Assembly: GCA_951812925.1 (NCBI GenBank)
Contig: OX638370.1
Span: forward strand, 45,759,948-45,823,947
Origin: Calliopum simillimum
Taxonomy: Eukaryota > Arthropoda > Insecta > Diptera > Lauxaniidae
Direction: 5' to 3'
Length of the DNA: 64,000 nt
A program made the position numbers and the translations under genes. The notes below the pieces were generated by a model. It was not told where the DNA came from. It searched no databases and saw nothing but the letters and a program-made list of their open reading frames with translations. Positions 32,081 through 44,584 of this stretch are shown here, one piece after another; positions within the stretch are counted from its first letter, which is position 1, and the number at the start of each line of letters is the position of its first letter.

Positions 32081-34235
32081 TTATATTTCTGATTCAGAAA
32101 ATATTAATGACGATGAAATAAATGATTTTTTTAATTATTCAATTTATAGTGTCAACGCAAGTGATCCCAACGATGTGTATTCACTTCCAGTGGAAATCAA
32201 TAGAAAGAAAATGGAGATCGCTTGTGACATCGAAGCCCCGTGCACATTGTTTCCGCATCATTACATTATAATTTGCGCAAAGACGAAAAACTTGCTCCAT
32301 GTTCCATACCTTACGTTGATTATAACAGCAAACAAATAAAATTATGTGGTGGGTTTGAGGCTTCAATTATGTATCGAGGTATTTCCAAGAAAACTTCTGT
32401 AGTCGTTTCGGATACTAATAGCCCTCCATTGTTGGGTAGAACGTTCTTACGTGCTTTCAATTTTAAACTTAGTCAAGTGAACTTTGTTTCAAGTGACGAA
32501 TTTAGTGATGTTTTCAGCGACAAATTAGGGAAGTTCAATGGTCAGAAAATAAACTTACAATTGTCTGACAATGCAAAACCAATATTTTTCAAGCCTCGAC
32601 CTTTACAAATAGCATGGAAAGAAGATATCGAATCGCAACTACGCGATTTAATTAAAAACGAAGTTTTAGAATTAGTGGATAGCTGTGATTGGGGGACACC
32701 ACTTGTTCCAGTTCCAAAGCCAGATGGCACCTTTAATATTTGTGGAGACTACAAGATGACCATCAATAAATTTCTTGTTGACGTTAAGTATCCACTACCT
32801 CGCATTGATGAAATATTTACCTCATTAGAAGGCGGTGAACTTTTCGCTAGATTTGTCGAATGCGTACAATCAATTAGTTCTTGAAGATTGTTCACAACTT
32901 GTATGTACTTTGAGCACACATATAGGCACCTTGAAAGTTAAACGCATGCCATTTGGTATCAAACCAGATGCTGCAATCTTTCAAAAAACTATCGAGAATT
33001 TATTGCGAGGGATTCCTAGTGTTGTTATTTATCAAGACGATATCACAGTCACAGGAAAAGATTTTCATGACCACGTCAAAAATTTAAGAGCTATTTTAAG
33101 CAAATTTAAATCTACAAATTTGAAATTAAATTTGAGAAAATGTGTTTTCTTTCAAAATCTCATATCTTGGTTTTAGCATTGATAAAACTGGTTTGAGCAA
33201 AACAAATGAAAGAATTTCAAATGTTCTAAATGCACCAATACCAAGAGATGTATCTGAAGTCAGAGCATTTGTTGGAATGGCTAACCATTATTCAAGATTT
33301 ATTGAAAATTTTGCAAGCAAAATTAGCCCTTTGTACAAGTTATTACAGAAAAATGTTTCTTTTCAATGGAGAAATAATTGCCAAATGGCCTATGATTTGA
33401 TGAAAAAGGAAATGACTTCGGAACAAATTTTAGTTCACTTTAATAGCGATTTACCATTGATATTATCTACAGATGCTAGCAATAATGCTGTCGCAGGTGT
33501 GCTTTCACACAAATTTCCAAATAATTCGGTTAAGCCAATAGCATTTATTTCACGAGCTCTTTCTAGAAGTGAAAAGAATTATAGCACGCTCGAAAAGGAA
33601 GCACTTGCTATTATTTTCAGTGTAACCAAATTACGTCAATACCTGTTAGGTAATAGTTTTATTTTAAAAACCGATCATAAACCTTTAGTTACAATCTTTG
33701 GTGAGAACAAAGGGTTACCAATCATGGCAGCCACTCGAATGCAAAGGTGGGCTTTAATTCTGTCGGGCTTTAACTATTCAATAGAATATATAAAAGGTAA
33801 TTCAAATCATGCTGATAGTTTATCACGCATGTCTCAGGCCGTAACGAAACAATATATTCCTGAAAATTCTTATGACAATTTTATTGAAAAGTCAAATCAT
33901 TTAAATATAAATTTCAAACACATTGGTAAAGAAACCAGACGAGATCCAGTACTTTCACAATTATCGCATGCTATCCTTGATGGCACCGTAAATAATTTAA
34001 CTGATACGAAATTTTCCCCTTTCAAAACTAAACTAAATGAATTAACTGTGGAATATGACTGTATATTATAGGGATACAGGGTTATTATTCCAGAAAAATT
34101 TCTTTTTCAAATTTTAAATGAACTTCATGCTTCACATATGGGCATTGTAAAAACAAAGGCACTTGCCAGGTCATATGTTCGGTGGCCAAACATAAACTCT
34201 GACATTGAAAAGTTAATCAAAAATTGCTTGATATG
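32081..34235 (+). pseudogene. Pol of decayed gypsy-class element 2
   Basis: The frames are broken at least twice (32884 and 33176). Protease is recognisable, but the catalytic box reads CDIEAP rather than DTGA, so it is dead. RT begins near FKPRPLQIAWKEDIE, with DLSNAYNQLVLE and the YQDD box in the second frame. RNase H follows with STDASNNAVAGVL, LEKEALAI and TDHKPL. The integrase zinc finger is partly present (ELHASHMG, then CLIC near 34225) and is cut off by a long-inverted-repeat fragment. The catalytic core is missing. Confidence 0.85.
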
Positions 34236-34870
34236 CGACATGTATCTGAAATTGCATCATTAATAAATATTTATAGAAAAAAACAAAAATGGACCAAATC
34301 AATTTTCTTGAAATTGAGAACTTTAACAACTATGCCAAATCAGACAACAACAACTTTTCATCAACAATTTTACCACTACTACCTTCGGCCGCAGATCAGT
34401 CTACAATATATCCAACACATAGTTTGCTAAAATATGCGCTTGCACAAGTAGCTGGTTCTCTTTGTTGTTGTTGTAGTAGTAAAGTTGTTGTTGTTGTCTG
34501 TTCTGGCATTGTTGTTTAAAGTTCCTAATTGATTTGGTCCATTTTTGTATAATTAATGATGCAATTTCAGATGCATGTTACTTATCAAATGAAAGGAAAT
34601 AAATTGGGCTTCCTAATTTAGTTGTTAAAATCATTGGTTGATAATACATTTTTTGGGAAAAATAACGGTTTTTATGGAAAAAAATGGGATGAATTTTTGG
34701 AAAATTTTGTACAGCAATTATATAGCCCGGTAAAATACTTACCTTTCATATGACATCAATATTTTCAAAATCCATCCATCCGATTTTTATAAGATATATC
34801 CCGATCTTCTGATGGTTATATCTCCAAAAGAAGATCCGCTCAGACATTTTTGGTTACATATTCTTTCTAA
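34231..34870. repeat. Fragment of long-inverted-repeat family A
   Basis: It begins gatatgcgacatgtatctga, exactly as within the copy at 41156-42617. It continues through gttgttgttgtagtag runs to cccgatcttctgatgg and gatccgctcag. It includes a remnant of the middle insert (ccgcagatcagtctacaata). It truncates the integrase of element 2. Confidence 0.7.
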
Positions 34871-34914
34871 GAATTAAAAGCTAGGTTTAAAAAAAAAATA
34901 TTAACAGTCGCTAA

Positions 34915-35715
34915 TCTAAAACTAGTAAGGGTGCAACATTTGGCCTAGCCAAACATTGAATACCCTACACTGCAGTATTTTGAAAATGTTGCTTATATGG
35001 GAGGAGAAACGCCCTTTTGTCCGAGTTCACCCAATTTTTGCTCAAAGCGTGCATTTATAGTCCTTAGTGTCTGAGTGAAATTCGGTTGGATTATCTCAAA
35101 AAAACGTTTTAAGTATAGCATGTTGAAGCTTTTGCTTATGAGGGAGGTGCCACGCCCTCTTATCCGATTTCACCCAGTTCTTGTTGAGAGCTTGCATTTA
35201 TAGTTCTTAGTGTATGAGTAAAATTTAGTTCGATTATCTCAAAAAAACACTTTTAGTATAGCGTTTTAAAGCATTTGCTTATATAAAAGGTGTCACGCCC
35301 TCTTGCCCGAATCCGCCCAGTTTTTGGCCAGAGCTTCCGCTAATAATTCGTAGTATTTAAGTGTATTTTGGTTGAATTGTTGTGAAAAATACTCCTAAAG
35401 TTGCATTTTGAGTATATTTTTTGTATGGGCGGTAGGCGTGTCCTTTGACCGATTTCGCTCATTTTCAATCCCACTAGCTTACTTTTGCGATAAAGCCAAC
35501 GCACCAAATTTCATTGAATTATCGTGGTTAGTTTTCCCGTAAAAAATATTTCCACGCACAGCCAGCCACCCAGCCAGCCAGCCAGACAGACGGACATGGC
35601 TACATCGACTCAGGACATGACGCTGATCAAGAATATATATGCTTTTCTATATCTGTCACGCCTCCTTCTCAGCGTTACAAACGGAAGGACAAAGTGAATA
35701 TACCCTGGGTGTAGG
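34915..35715. repeat. Dispersed repeat, copy 2
   Basis: The sequence is collinear with 31185-32080, in the same orientation, including the (ccag)n tract at 35555-35590. It ends with tataccctgggtgtaggatataa, close in style to the tails of some Drosophila repeats. Confidence 0.7.
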
Positions 35716-37941
35716 ATATAATTAAGCCAAAACAAACATACATGAAGTGCTTATTTGAGTTTTTTGGTCGAATCTAATACGACGATTTGTTTGACTTCGC
35801 TATTTCCATTGTCATTCTTAGCCCCTTATTTATACATTATTTTAAACTAGGTTCGCCTCGCGGCCGAAATTAAACCACTTCAATTTGACTTTGAGTGGCA
35901 CAGCCCATATTATCGTTCTCCATACCGAATTTGATGAAAATCGAAGTATCGATTTGGCTGTGAGAGCTTTTTTTCATTTAGGGGCGCACTGTGGGCTAAA
36001 ATTTTTTTAAATCGGCAAAATTAGGGAAAAGCCTACCCTCAAAAATTAAAAGTGAATTTTTATATTTTCGGTCCCAACGATTTCAAATATCAAACCAAAA
36101 TTTTGAAAAAACAAAATGGTGGACCGGAAGAAGCTGTTAACTCTTTTTTTCTACAAATTTTATTGTTTGTTGTAAAATATGAATTTTTGTTGTTATTGTT
36201 TTAGAAATTTGAAATTAGAAAGTCCGAAAAACAAAATGGCATACCGGAAGTAGCAGTTTACTTTGATTTCCTTTAAAGAATTTTATTGCTTGGTGCAAAA
36301 TATGACTTTTTCTTGTTTTATTGAATTGCTAAGGTTTATCTCCGTAGCCAAAGTTAACTTGTCAACTGAATTTGATTGAGAAATTTCTGAGGCCATTCTT
36401 TTTTTCGTTAGTTGGCTAGATTCTGCGAAATCTAAGCTTCGAGATCGACCCGGTGCAACTGATGTTGAGGGCTTTTGCAAACTGATAAATCTACTTTCAA
36501 ACAAGTTTCTTTCACAAAAAGTGAATGAGGTTTTTAAAAATTGTGTTTCTTTTAAAAAATCTATCAAGGGTCCAATGCACATCCGCGGGATTTAAGGCAA
36601 AAAACTTTTTTTTATAGGATTTTGATGGGAGGTATCTCATTTTCTTCAAGAACTTACGCTGATGTCAAATTTGAAAGAATTTTTAAAATCCCAACGACAG
36701 TTTTTTTTTTAAGTCGGGTAAAGTGATTTTTCAGTACAAAATTTTTGACCATATTTTTTTAAAGACCAAAATTTTGAAAACAGAGGTCTAAGAAAAAAAT
36801 GTACACCGCAAACTTTATTTTACAGATTTTTCCCTATCATTTGATGTTAAGAACATAAAAATGTAGCTGCCGTAGAAAAAGTTATAACCTTTTGAAAATG
36901 AGAGTGTTTTTTTGGTAGTTTACACACTAAAATCTATATATGCCAGGTAGGAAAAAAGAACTGTTGTGAAGATAATGAGATACCTCTCATCAAAATCCTA
37001 TAGAAAACGCATTTCGCGCGGACATGCAATGTACTTCTTTCCACAAACATTTCATTCGGCATAGTCCTTTTTTCAATGAAGTTTTTTCATAAACATTTAT
37101 GATAAAAGTCTTGACAATTTCATACCTATTTGCTCTTCTAAAAATCTGAGCTGTTCATCCAAAAGACACTTAAGTTTGCTTCGTAGCAGAAGAAAAATAT
37201 CACGAAAAGTGCATTTATAAGCCATGGCACGTAAAGCTCGAATATAACGAAAACTTTTGAATGCAAGTAATGAACAAATAATAAATTTATTAAAATATGG
37301 TTATAATTTTCTTTATTATGAATAGTTCAAAACCGCCATTGTTCAACTTTTCGAACGGCCTCACCTAATGAATCTATAACTGACTAAATTGGAGCGTCAG
37401 GTGTTGCATTATTTAACGTTACACAAAAGCGTCAAGCGCCGTACTGACATAAAGTGCGTTGCGTTGAATTCATTCGTTTGTCAAAATCATATTGTTGTTT
37501 CTTTTTTACTGTTCTGCAGCTAACTTCACTTGGTAACGCTTTGTCAAAATTGGAAATTCGAATAGCTGAGCGTTGAGCGATGGCAATTTCGGTATGCGCC
37601 ATAGAAATTGTATGTACATGAGAAATTTTTGACAGTAATATAACGCTGACGCTCCTATTTAGGTATGGCAGTAACAGGTTGAAAATTTTTGAAAACGGAT
37701 TCGAGCTTTTTGGGTCGTAATCCTTACAAAGATTGTTTTTATTTCTAGATTCCAATTTTATTTTTGGCACGGCAGAAAATGGGTTAAGACCTTTGAATTA
37801 ATATAGTTTAAAGGTACTTCAAGGATCTTCATTACCCAGTAATATGTAGTTTGTAACTTGTTCTTTAGGCTTTTATATCACTATTAAAAAAATAAACAAA
37901 AACAAAAAATTGTTTCAATTTACGAGCCATTACACTTACGT
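35716..37941. other. Intergenic, one possible coding relic
   Basis: On the minus strand 36582-36283 is open for 99 codons and includes APGRSRSLDFAESSQLTKKR and ELTLATEINL-like text. This resembles a Gly-Arg-Pro/Ser-rich segment I have seen in insect transposon-associated proteins, but I cannot name it. The minus ORF 37770-37432 has no domain. The flanks gatttcctttaaagaattttattg and aaaattttattgtttgttg near 36160 and 36270 are internal near-repeats. Confidence 0.3.
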
Positions 37942-39415
37942 GCGCAAAATAAATGCTCACCAGGGGGCGTGGCACCGACCTAAATTTTAAAATTGATTTA
38001 GTCATAACTCGCAAACCATTCAAGGTATTTGGATGAAATTTAGTAAGCGGGTACGGCTTAATAGTACCTTGTAACAATACAAAAAGTGGGTGGGATCCAA
38101 GAAGCGCCTTGCCCGCTTGTTAGCCCTTAACAATTTTGATTCAATATTACTTGAAAATGACTCCTACAATTTTAATGAAAATTTAGGAGATGTTACCTCT
38201 GCAAACAAGAATTAATATGTGATACGCCGTTATATTGGGAAAACTCGTTGAAGGGCGTGGCACCGCCCACAAAAATATAAAATAGTATAAAAAGAAAACT
38301 AATAAAGCAAACATTTTGAAATTAATTGTGAGGAGCCTAATTGCTATAGGGCATCTCTGATCTGAAAGTGGGCAAAATATCGCCGTTGCGCGTGGAACCT
38401 CCCATACAAGCAAAATACGTTAAATGCTATTTCTCGCAAATGTTACAAGATATTTTAATGAAATTTGGTATGTAGGTACTGCTTATCAATGCCTGGTAAT
38501 TACCGAAAAGTGGGCGGTATCGAAGTAGTACCACGCCCCGTTTTTATCCATTGAAAATTTTAATTCAATATTACTCGAAAACGACTCCAACAATTTTAAT
38601 GAATATTTAGGAGATGTTACCACTGCCAACAAGGATTAATTTGTGATATAGCCTTTTATTGGGAAAATTCGTTAAAGGGCGTGGCACCGCCCACAAAAAA
38701 TATAATACGCTATAAAAAGAAAACTACTAAAGCAATCTTTCTGAATTTAACTGTAGGGAGTCTATTTGCTATTGTGCCTAATAAGACCTGAAAGTGGGCA
38801 AAATATCGCCGGTGTACATGGAAGCTCCTATGCAAGTAAACTAAATTAAATGCTTTTTTTCACAAATGGTACAACATATTTTGATGAAACTTGGTTGCGA
38901 ATCTGTATCATGAGTATCTAAAGCATAACTTTTTATCAAAATAAAAATTTTAGTTAATAATTCAGGCACAATAAAAAAATGGAATGAACTTTTTAATTCT
39001 TGTACTTTTGACACTGAATCCGTCTCCATTGTAGAACTTTCATTACACCTGCAGGTTTCTGAAATATCCTTGCTTGAGTTTGAAGAAAACGCTGTGTTCA
39101 GTCTTACAGCATAGCTACAACAAAAGGTGAAATTCTTTTTTATTAATAGCATCGAATAGCCACAATCTTCCTTGTCAAAATACCCTTTCAGATTTTTCCA
39201 ATAGGACTCTTATTTTCAGAGTTATAATCCTTTGAAGATATTTCATCCCTCATACAAAAGACGAACTATTTTGGGTGCGGGACATATCCTATTTACTTAT
39301 TTTAGGGCATTGAGTGTTTGATACTTTCCTAGCTTTTTCTTATTATTATTCTCATCGGTTTATTTATCATTTTGAAAGCATGACCATTAGAGGTGAACGG
39401 ATACGAATTTCATCA
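37942..39415. repeat. ~1.5 kb dispersed repeat, copy 2
   Basis: The sequence is collinear and in the same orientation as 15233-16735. Indels and point changes suggest both are old. The ends match at aaatgctcaccag and at gaggtgaacggatacgaatt. Confidence 0.75.
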
Positions 39416-39540
39416 ATTGAAATTTCGAAATTTTTTCGATTTGAATTGTGACATCACGTTTTCGAAAACCCCCTCCGACCCACTTTGTCGTAAATTTGTT
39501 AACCCACTCCCTACCCAAAGTGTGACGTGATGGAACAATT

Positions 39541-40014
39541 TTACTTGATCGACTGTTGTTGTTTTTTTTTTTGCCCAAATAGGGCTCTGGGAATTAATTA
39601 AAACAGCAACCTCTGAGCGGATCTACTTTCGGAGATATAGCCATCGGAAGATCGGGATATATCTTTTATAAAAATCGGTATAAGTTGGGAACCCCTGAAT
39701 GGATTTTAAAAATATCGTTGTCATATGAAAGGTATTTCATTGACTATATAATTGACACACAAAGTTTTTCAATTTGAGTGATAGTTTTCGAGGTATGACA
39801 ATTTTTCAAAAATTAACCCAATTTTTTTCGCAACTTATACCGATTTTTATAAAAGATATCGGAAGATCGGGATATATCTTTTATAAAAAGAAGAAGATCG
39901 GGATATGGCTATATCTCCGAAAGTAGATCCGCTCAGAGGTTGTTGTTGTTGTGACTAATTTTCAAAGCCCTATTTGGGTAAAAAAAGAAAAAAAAACAAC
40001 AGTCGATCAAGTAA
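39541..40014. mobile_element. Long-inverted-repeat element family A, short copy
   Basis: The ends are ttacttgatcgactgttgtt and its complement aacaacagtcgatcaagtaa. The arms of ~200 bp mirror each other (gcccaaatagggct, cctctgagcggat, ggagatatagccatcggaag), so the whole 474 bp is nearly palindromic. No ORF is present. Immediate outer bases (aacaatt / cattaagcc) recur in the second copy, so the true ends may lie slightly further out. Confidence 0.75.
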
Positions 40015-40143
40015 CATTAAGCCTAAAATACATTTGGATTATTTCGCACTTTTTTCTAGGGCTATTGTAATTTGCTGTTAATATCATACTACCCTTAAAA
40101 CAATAAAATTAACTTGCACAAATTTATTTCTTAGATTTTTATT

Positions 40144-40451
40144 AGGAAATGTCTATACGGGGGGACGCGCGTACGCGAAAACTCAATTTAGCGTACGCGA
40201 AATCCAGTGAAGTTTTTTCCCCCGGGGAACTTGATTAATTTATGTACTGATCCGCGGCCGTAGGCCGCCGCAAAGCCGGTGTTGGATGTCTGACGGGTTT
40301 AAATCCTGAGCTGTGGCCGCCCACTTACCCCTACTTTTATGTAAAATTACTATTGTAACGAAGCTGCGTCCCGGGGGAAAAAACTTCACTGGATTTCGCG
40401 TACGCTAATTGAGTTTTCGCGTACGCGAGTCCCCCCGTATAGACAGACTCT
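40144..40451. mobile_element. CG-rich MITE, second copy (308 bp)
   Basis: The ends gtctatacggggggac are perfectly inverted, followed by cgcgtacgcgaaaactcaat, tagcgtacgcgaaatccag and tcccccgggg arms. Flanks ttttatt / ttttata agree at 6 of 7 positions, matching the 7-bp duplication of the copy at 8594. It ends 64 bp beyond the Mes4 stop codon. Confidence 0.8.
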
Positions 40452-40515
40452 TTTTATAATCATAGCGTAGGTATTAAATTCATTCCCTTATGAAAACTTT
40501 GCTTTCGGATATATA

Positions 40516-41000
40516 TTAAAAGTTCATAGCTCCGTCTAGGAACATCAAACCATCGATCGCTGTCACAGCCATGTCTACATCCCGTTTCTGTATGGTTTTC
40601 TTTTTTGATTGTGCCGTGTAGAAAAATGCTTCCCTTGCCAACGATTCTATGAACAATTCTGTAGCTCGTGTCACTCCAAATACAGCCTCATTTGAAGCGA
40701 TATGTAAATCTGGGTCCAATTTCATCAGGTTGCGCACACGTGTCAGCGGAAGTTGGAACAGTTTAGGTTGCAATGCACTTGGATTAGTTGGTTTTACTGC
40801 AAGTTTATACATTACTCATTGAATAAGAAAACAGCAATAATGTATTGTTTACTATTCGTTTCGTTTGTTCCTGTCTTGATCGTTCCATCGTTGCTAATTG
40901 ACTCTCCAGTTATTTCTTCATCATTCGCTACATAATCAATATCTAATTCCTGAATAATATCTTCGCTATAATCTTCCTCGAAAATATCCTCGCTTGCCAT
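40516..41000 (-). CDS. Mes4: Mes4: DNA polymerase epsilon subunit 4, histone-fold
   Basis: Two exons on the minus strand, 41000-40853 and 40796-40516, are separated by a 56-bp intron (GTAAAC..TTGCAG). They give 142 residues in continuous frame. The N-terminus is acidic (MASEDIFEEDYSEDIIQELD). From ~residue 62 a histone fold follows: LFQLPLTRVRNLMKLDPDLH, then SNEAVFGVTRATELFIESLA, then a lysine turn SKKKTIQKRDVDMAV, ending LDGAMNF. This closely resembles Drosophila Mes4, the NF-YC-like partner in the Pol epsilon accessory histone-fold dimer. A start at 41051 would add 17 residues, but ATG 41000 fits the family. All positions look intact. Confidence 0.85.
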
Positions 41001-41155
41001 TATTATTGCATTTTTATTAAGTTTACGCGGCAAAAACAAATTGTGAGCCAAAAATAAACCAGTGTTGCCAATAAAAAACTATCAAAATCCTCAGAAATGG
41101 AGAAAAAATCCTCAATTTTAAGTGAAATTCCTCAAATCCAAAAAAGAAACAATTT

Positions 41156-42617
41156 TACTTTATCGACTGTTGTTGTTTTTTTTTTTTTTTTGCCCAAATA
41201 GGGCTCTGGGAATTAATTACAACAACAACCTCTGAGCGGTCCGTCCCGTCCCACCAACCTCTCTACGATTGACCTATGGTCCCGCCCAGTAGAGGTAGCC
41301 CAATTTCTGGGCCTCTCGGACTAGGCCCGATCAGATTTCTATTTCCATTATCCCAAAATCACTAGCAGGTGAAAGTATTAATTTTGTTTTCAATTTACAG
41401 CCCTGGAGTTGGAGTTGCTTCAACAACAACCTCTGAGCGGATCCACTTTCGGAGATATAGCCATCGGAAGATCGGGATATATCTTTTATAAAAATCAAAA
41501 TAAGTTGAGAACCCCTGGATGGATTTTAAAAATATTGACGTCATATGAAAGGTATTTTACCGGGCTATATAATTGTTGTACAAAGTTTTTCAATTTGAGT
41601 GATAGTTTTCGAGATATGACAATTTTTAAAAAATTAACCCCATGTTTTTCGGAAAAAACCGTTATTTTTCCCAAAAAATGTGTTATTAACCTATAATTTT
41701 AGTAACTAAATTAGGAAGCATAATTTATTTCCTTTCATTTGATATGCGACATGTATCTGAAATTGCATTATTAATAAATTTTTATAGAAAAAAACAAAAA
41801 TTGACCAATACAATTTTCTTCAAATTTGGAACTTTAAACAAAAACAATGCCAGGGCAGACAACAACAACAACTTTACAACTACTACAACAACAGTAATTT
41901 TACATAAAAGTAGGGTTAATTGGGCGGCCTGCGCCCGCTGCTCAGGATTTAAAACTGTCAGACATCCAACACCGTCTTCGCGGCGGCCAACACATAGTCA
42001 AAATGCGCGCGCAATTTTTAATAAAAATTTTTAATTTTTTTAATATAATAAGTAGCTGCTGCGCTTGCACAAGTAGCTGATTCTCTTTGTTGTTGTTGTT
42101 GTAGTAGTATTCATTTTGTTGTTGTTGTAGTAGTAGTAGTTGTTGTTGTTGTTTGTTCTGGCATTGTTGTTGTTTAAAGTTCCTTATTTCACGAAAATTT
42201 ATTAATGATGCAATTTCAGATACATGTTGCATATCAAAAGAAAGGAAATAAAATGGGCTTTCTAATTTAGTTGTTAAAATTATAGGTTAATAATATATTT
42301 TTTTAGAAAAATGCCGTTTTTTTGGGAAAAAAATGGGGTGAATTTTTGAAAAATTTTCATATATCTAAAACTATGACTCAAATTGAAATTATATAGCCCG
42401 GTAAAATACCTTTCATATGACACCAATATTTTTAAAATCCATCCAGGGGTTCCCAACTTATACCGATTTTTATGAAAGATATATTCCGATCTTCCGATGG
42501 CTATATCTCCGAAAGTAGATACGCTCAGAGGTTGTCGTTGTTGTAGTTGTGATTAATTTTCAAAGCCCTATTTGGGCAAAATAAATAAAAAAAAAACAAC
42601 AACAGTCGATAAAGTAA
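41156..42617. mobile_element. Long-inverted-repeat element family A, long copy
   Basis: The ends are ttactttatcgactgttgtt and its complement. Inverted arms of ~550 bp share cctctgagcggat, gatatagccatcggaagatc, aagttgagaacccctggatg, ctatataattg and gatatgcgacatgtatctga. The centre carries ttgttgttgtag runs and a fragment gcggcc..ccaacac like that in the CG-rich MITEs. A ~170-bp extra segment (gtcccgtcccaccaacctc..) interrupts the left arm at ~41240-41410. It is non-coding. Confidence 0.75.
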
Positions 42618-43152
42618 CATTAAGCCCCAAAAAAAGACAGCGAAATATGATACATCCAATTTTAAAGATTTTCATAAAACGGAATTTAAACTTTAATTTG
42701 GTAGGAAAAGTCATAAAATTTGTTATATAATATTCTGCTTATAATTATTCAGTTTACACACATATGAACATGAAATAATGTTTACATTTCATATATATTA
42801 TTAAGAAAAATACAGTATGAGTAATAATTATACAACTGTCTTTAAATAAGAACATTTTGGAGATTTCACAATGTGTTTTTCTTTAAAAATCTTATTTCAA
42901 CTGCACTCTGGAAAAAGTTTTGTGATCTAACAATGCGTGCTCCCTCTATTCAAGTATTTCAGGTTAATGTCAATAAATTCAAACTGCTTTTTAAACAAAT
43001 TTAAAGTTTTGAATGTATTTCCAATGTATTTAAAAATCAATCTTAGTTTATAGATAAATCATTGTGTGTAACAGATACTCAATGGTTTTTGACTGATCCT
43101 CAGAAGGGCAAGTTTGATTTCAGAGTTTCATATTGTTCTTATAAACATAAGT
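42618..43152. other. Intergenic, nothing recognised
   Basis: AT-rich sequence without ORFs, repeat ends or known motifs that I can support. Confidence 0.4.
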
Positions 43153-43834
43153 TGAGGAGGTCCATAACTAAACGCAATAAATCCATCTTAACAATTTTTT
43201 GGATAAACGCACAAAAGTAATTAAAGTCAGTTGGATATATTTTTTTTTTTTAAATAGTTGTTGTGATATAGAAGGGTTCCAGGGACAGTACAAATCATAA
43301 ATAAATTAATTTATCTGGCAATTAATTTTTAAGCTATTTAGATTACAAATTTGGAAATGTTCCGTTTTGATCCGTTACATAGTAATTTTTACTTTTGGTA
43401 TTAAATAACGGTAAAATTATTGACTCTTGTTATGTTTTATGACAATATTCACATAAATTTTAATATGTAGAATTGAATTCAGTCAAAAAATATCTAAACT
43501 TAAAAAGTGGAATTATTCCGTTTTGTTCTGGACCCCCTTAGTTCTTGTAGTTACAGTAACAAAAAAATTTATTTTTATTGTAGAGTTAACATAACAATGA
43601 AATAAATTTCATAATTGACTTTTCACTAATATATCGATGTTTTTTAATGCATAATTTTGGAATGTGTCATTTTGGTCTGAACCATTATTTTTGGTATTGA
43701 ATAAAAGTAAAATTATTGACGCCTGTTGCGTTTTAAAAAAAAGGCTACATAGATTCAATACGTAGAATCGAATTCAGTCGTAAAATCCAAAAATCAAAAA
43801 ATGGAATTATTGCGTTTTGTTATGGACCTCCTCA
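43153..43834. mobile_element. TIR element with GAGGAGGTCCATAAC ends
   Basis: The left end is tgaggaggtccataactaaa then cgcaataa. The right end reads ttattgcgttttgttatggacctcctca. The interior has two ~310-bp-spaced near-repeats (ggaattattccgttttgttc and ggaattattgcgttttgtta; tttttggtattaaataacgg and tttttggtattgaataaaag). There is no transposase. The target duplication is unclear. Confidence 0.65.
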
Positions 43835-44104
43835 GTTTTAATAGAAAGTCACCGCGTCAAAACAGATAAAAGAATTAAGTGGATTCCTACTGTAAAATAT
43901 TGCCGAAAATCCTTAAATATTTCCTAACCCACATATATTATAGTACAAAAAAGAAAGCCATTAATAAATGGTTAATATCAAGAATGATACGTGTGTTAAA
44001 ACAATTCCTCAAAAATTGCTCAAGCGGATTCTGAATTCCTCCGATTTTGAGGAATTCCCCACATTTTGTCAATACTGGAATAAACACAATATTATGACCA
44101 GTAA

Positions 44105-44516
44105 AGGCTCCGATACATAGAAGGCAGCGCGTGCAGCGCGCGCATTATAAGCTTTGACAGTTGTTTTAAAAACATAGCTCCTTATGAATAGTGATACATA
44201 CAGAACGCGTAGAGTTAACCAGCTTTCAACTTTTCGAACGCATCATTTGCGTTTGACATTCCGTTTCTTTTGTTTATTTATTTATAAATAATTTTCGCAA
44301 TTGAAAAAATAAATTAAAACAGAAAAAAAAAATCAAAATGAGGGAAAAACATATAAGCGAAGTGCAGGAGCAAGTCTGCCTATATAATAAAGGCCATTCT
44401 GAGCGTATTTGAAAACGCGTTTACGCGTTCTATGTAACAGCACATGCGTTACTTGCGTGTGTTGTCAAGCGATTGATGCGCGCGCTGCACGCGCTGCCTT
44501 CTATATATCGGACCCT
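44105..44516. mobile_element. 412-bp TIR element, TAA duplication, GC-rich arms
   Basis: The inverted ends read aggctccgatacatagaagg and agggtccgatatatagaagg, both continuing cagcgcgtgcagcgcgcgcat (37 of 41 bp matched by eye). Flanks are TAA at 44102-44104 and 44517-44519. A 3-bp TAA target is typical of PIF/Harbinger-type elements. No ORF. Confidence 0.75.
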
Positions 44517-44553
44517 TAACGTTCATGGTTGCAGCGATAACAAATGCTACTTC

Positions 44554-44584
44554 GTGCGAACTCACACGACTTGTGAGTTCGCAC
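44554..44584. repeat. Perfect 12-bp hairpin
   Basis: gtgcgaactcac and gtgagttcgcac flank a 7-nt loop. It stands alone in AT-rich sequence just outside the TAA element. Function is unknown. Confidence 0.6.

Noticed and set aside
31791..32092. Three overlapping plus ORFs
   Set aside because: They run across the (ccag)n tract of a dispersed repeat and do not match any domain. The genuine protease frame begins after 32081.
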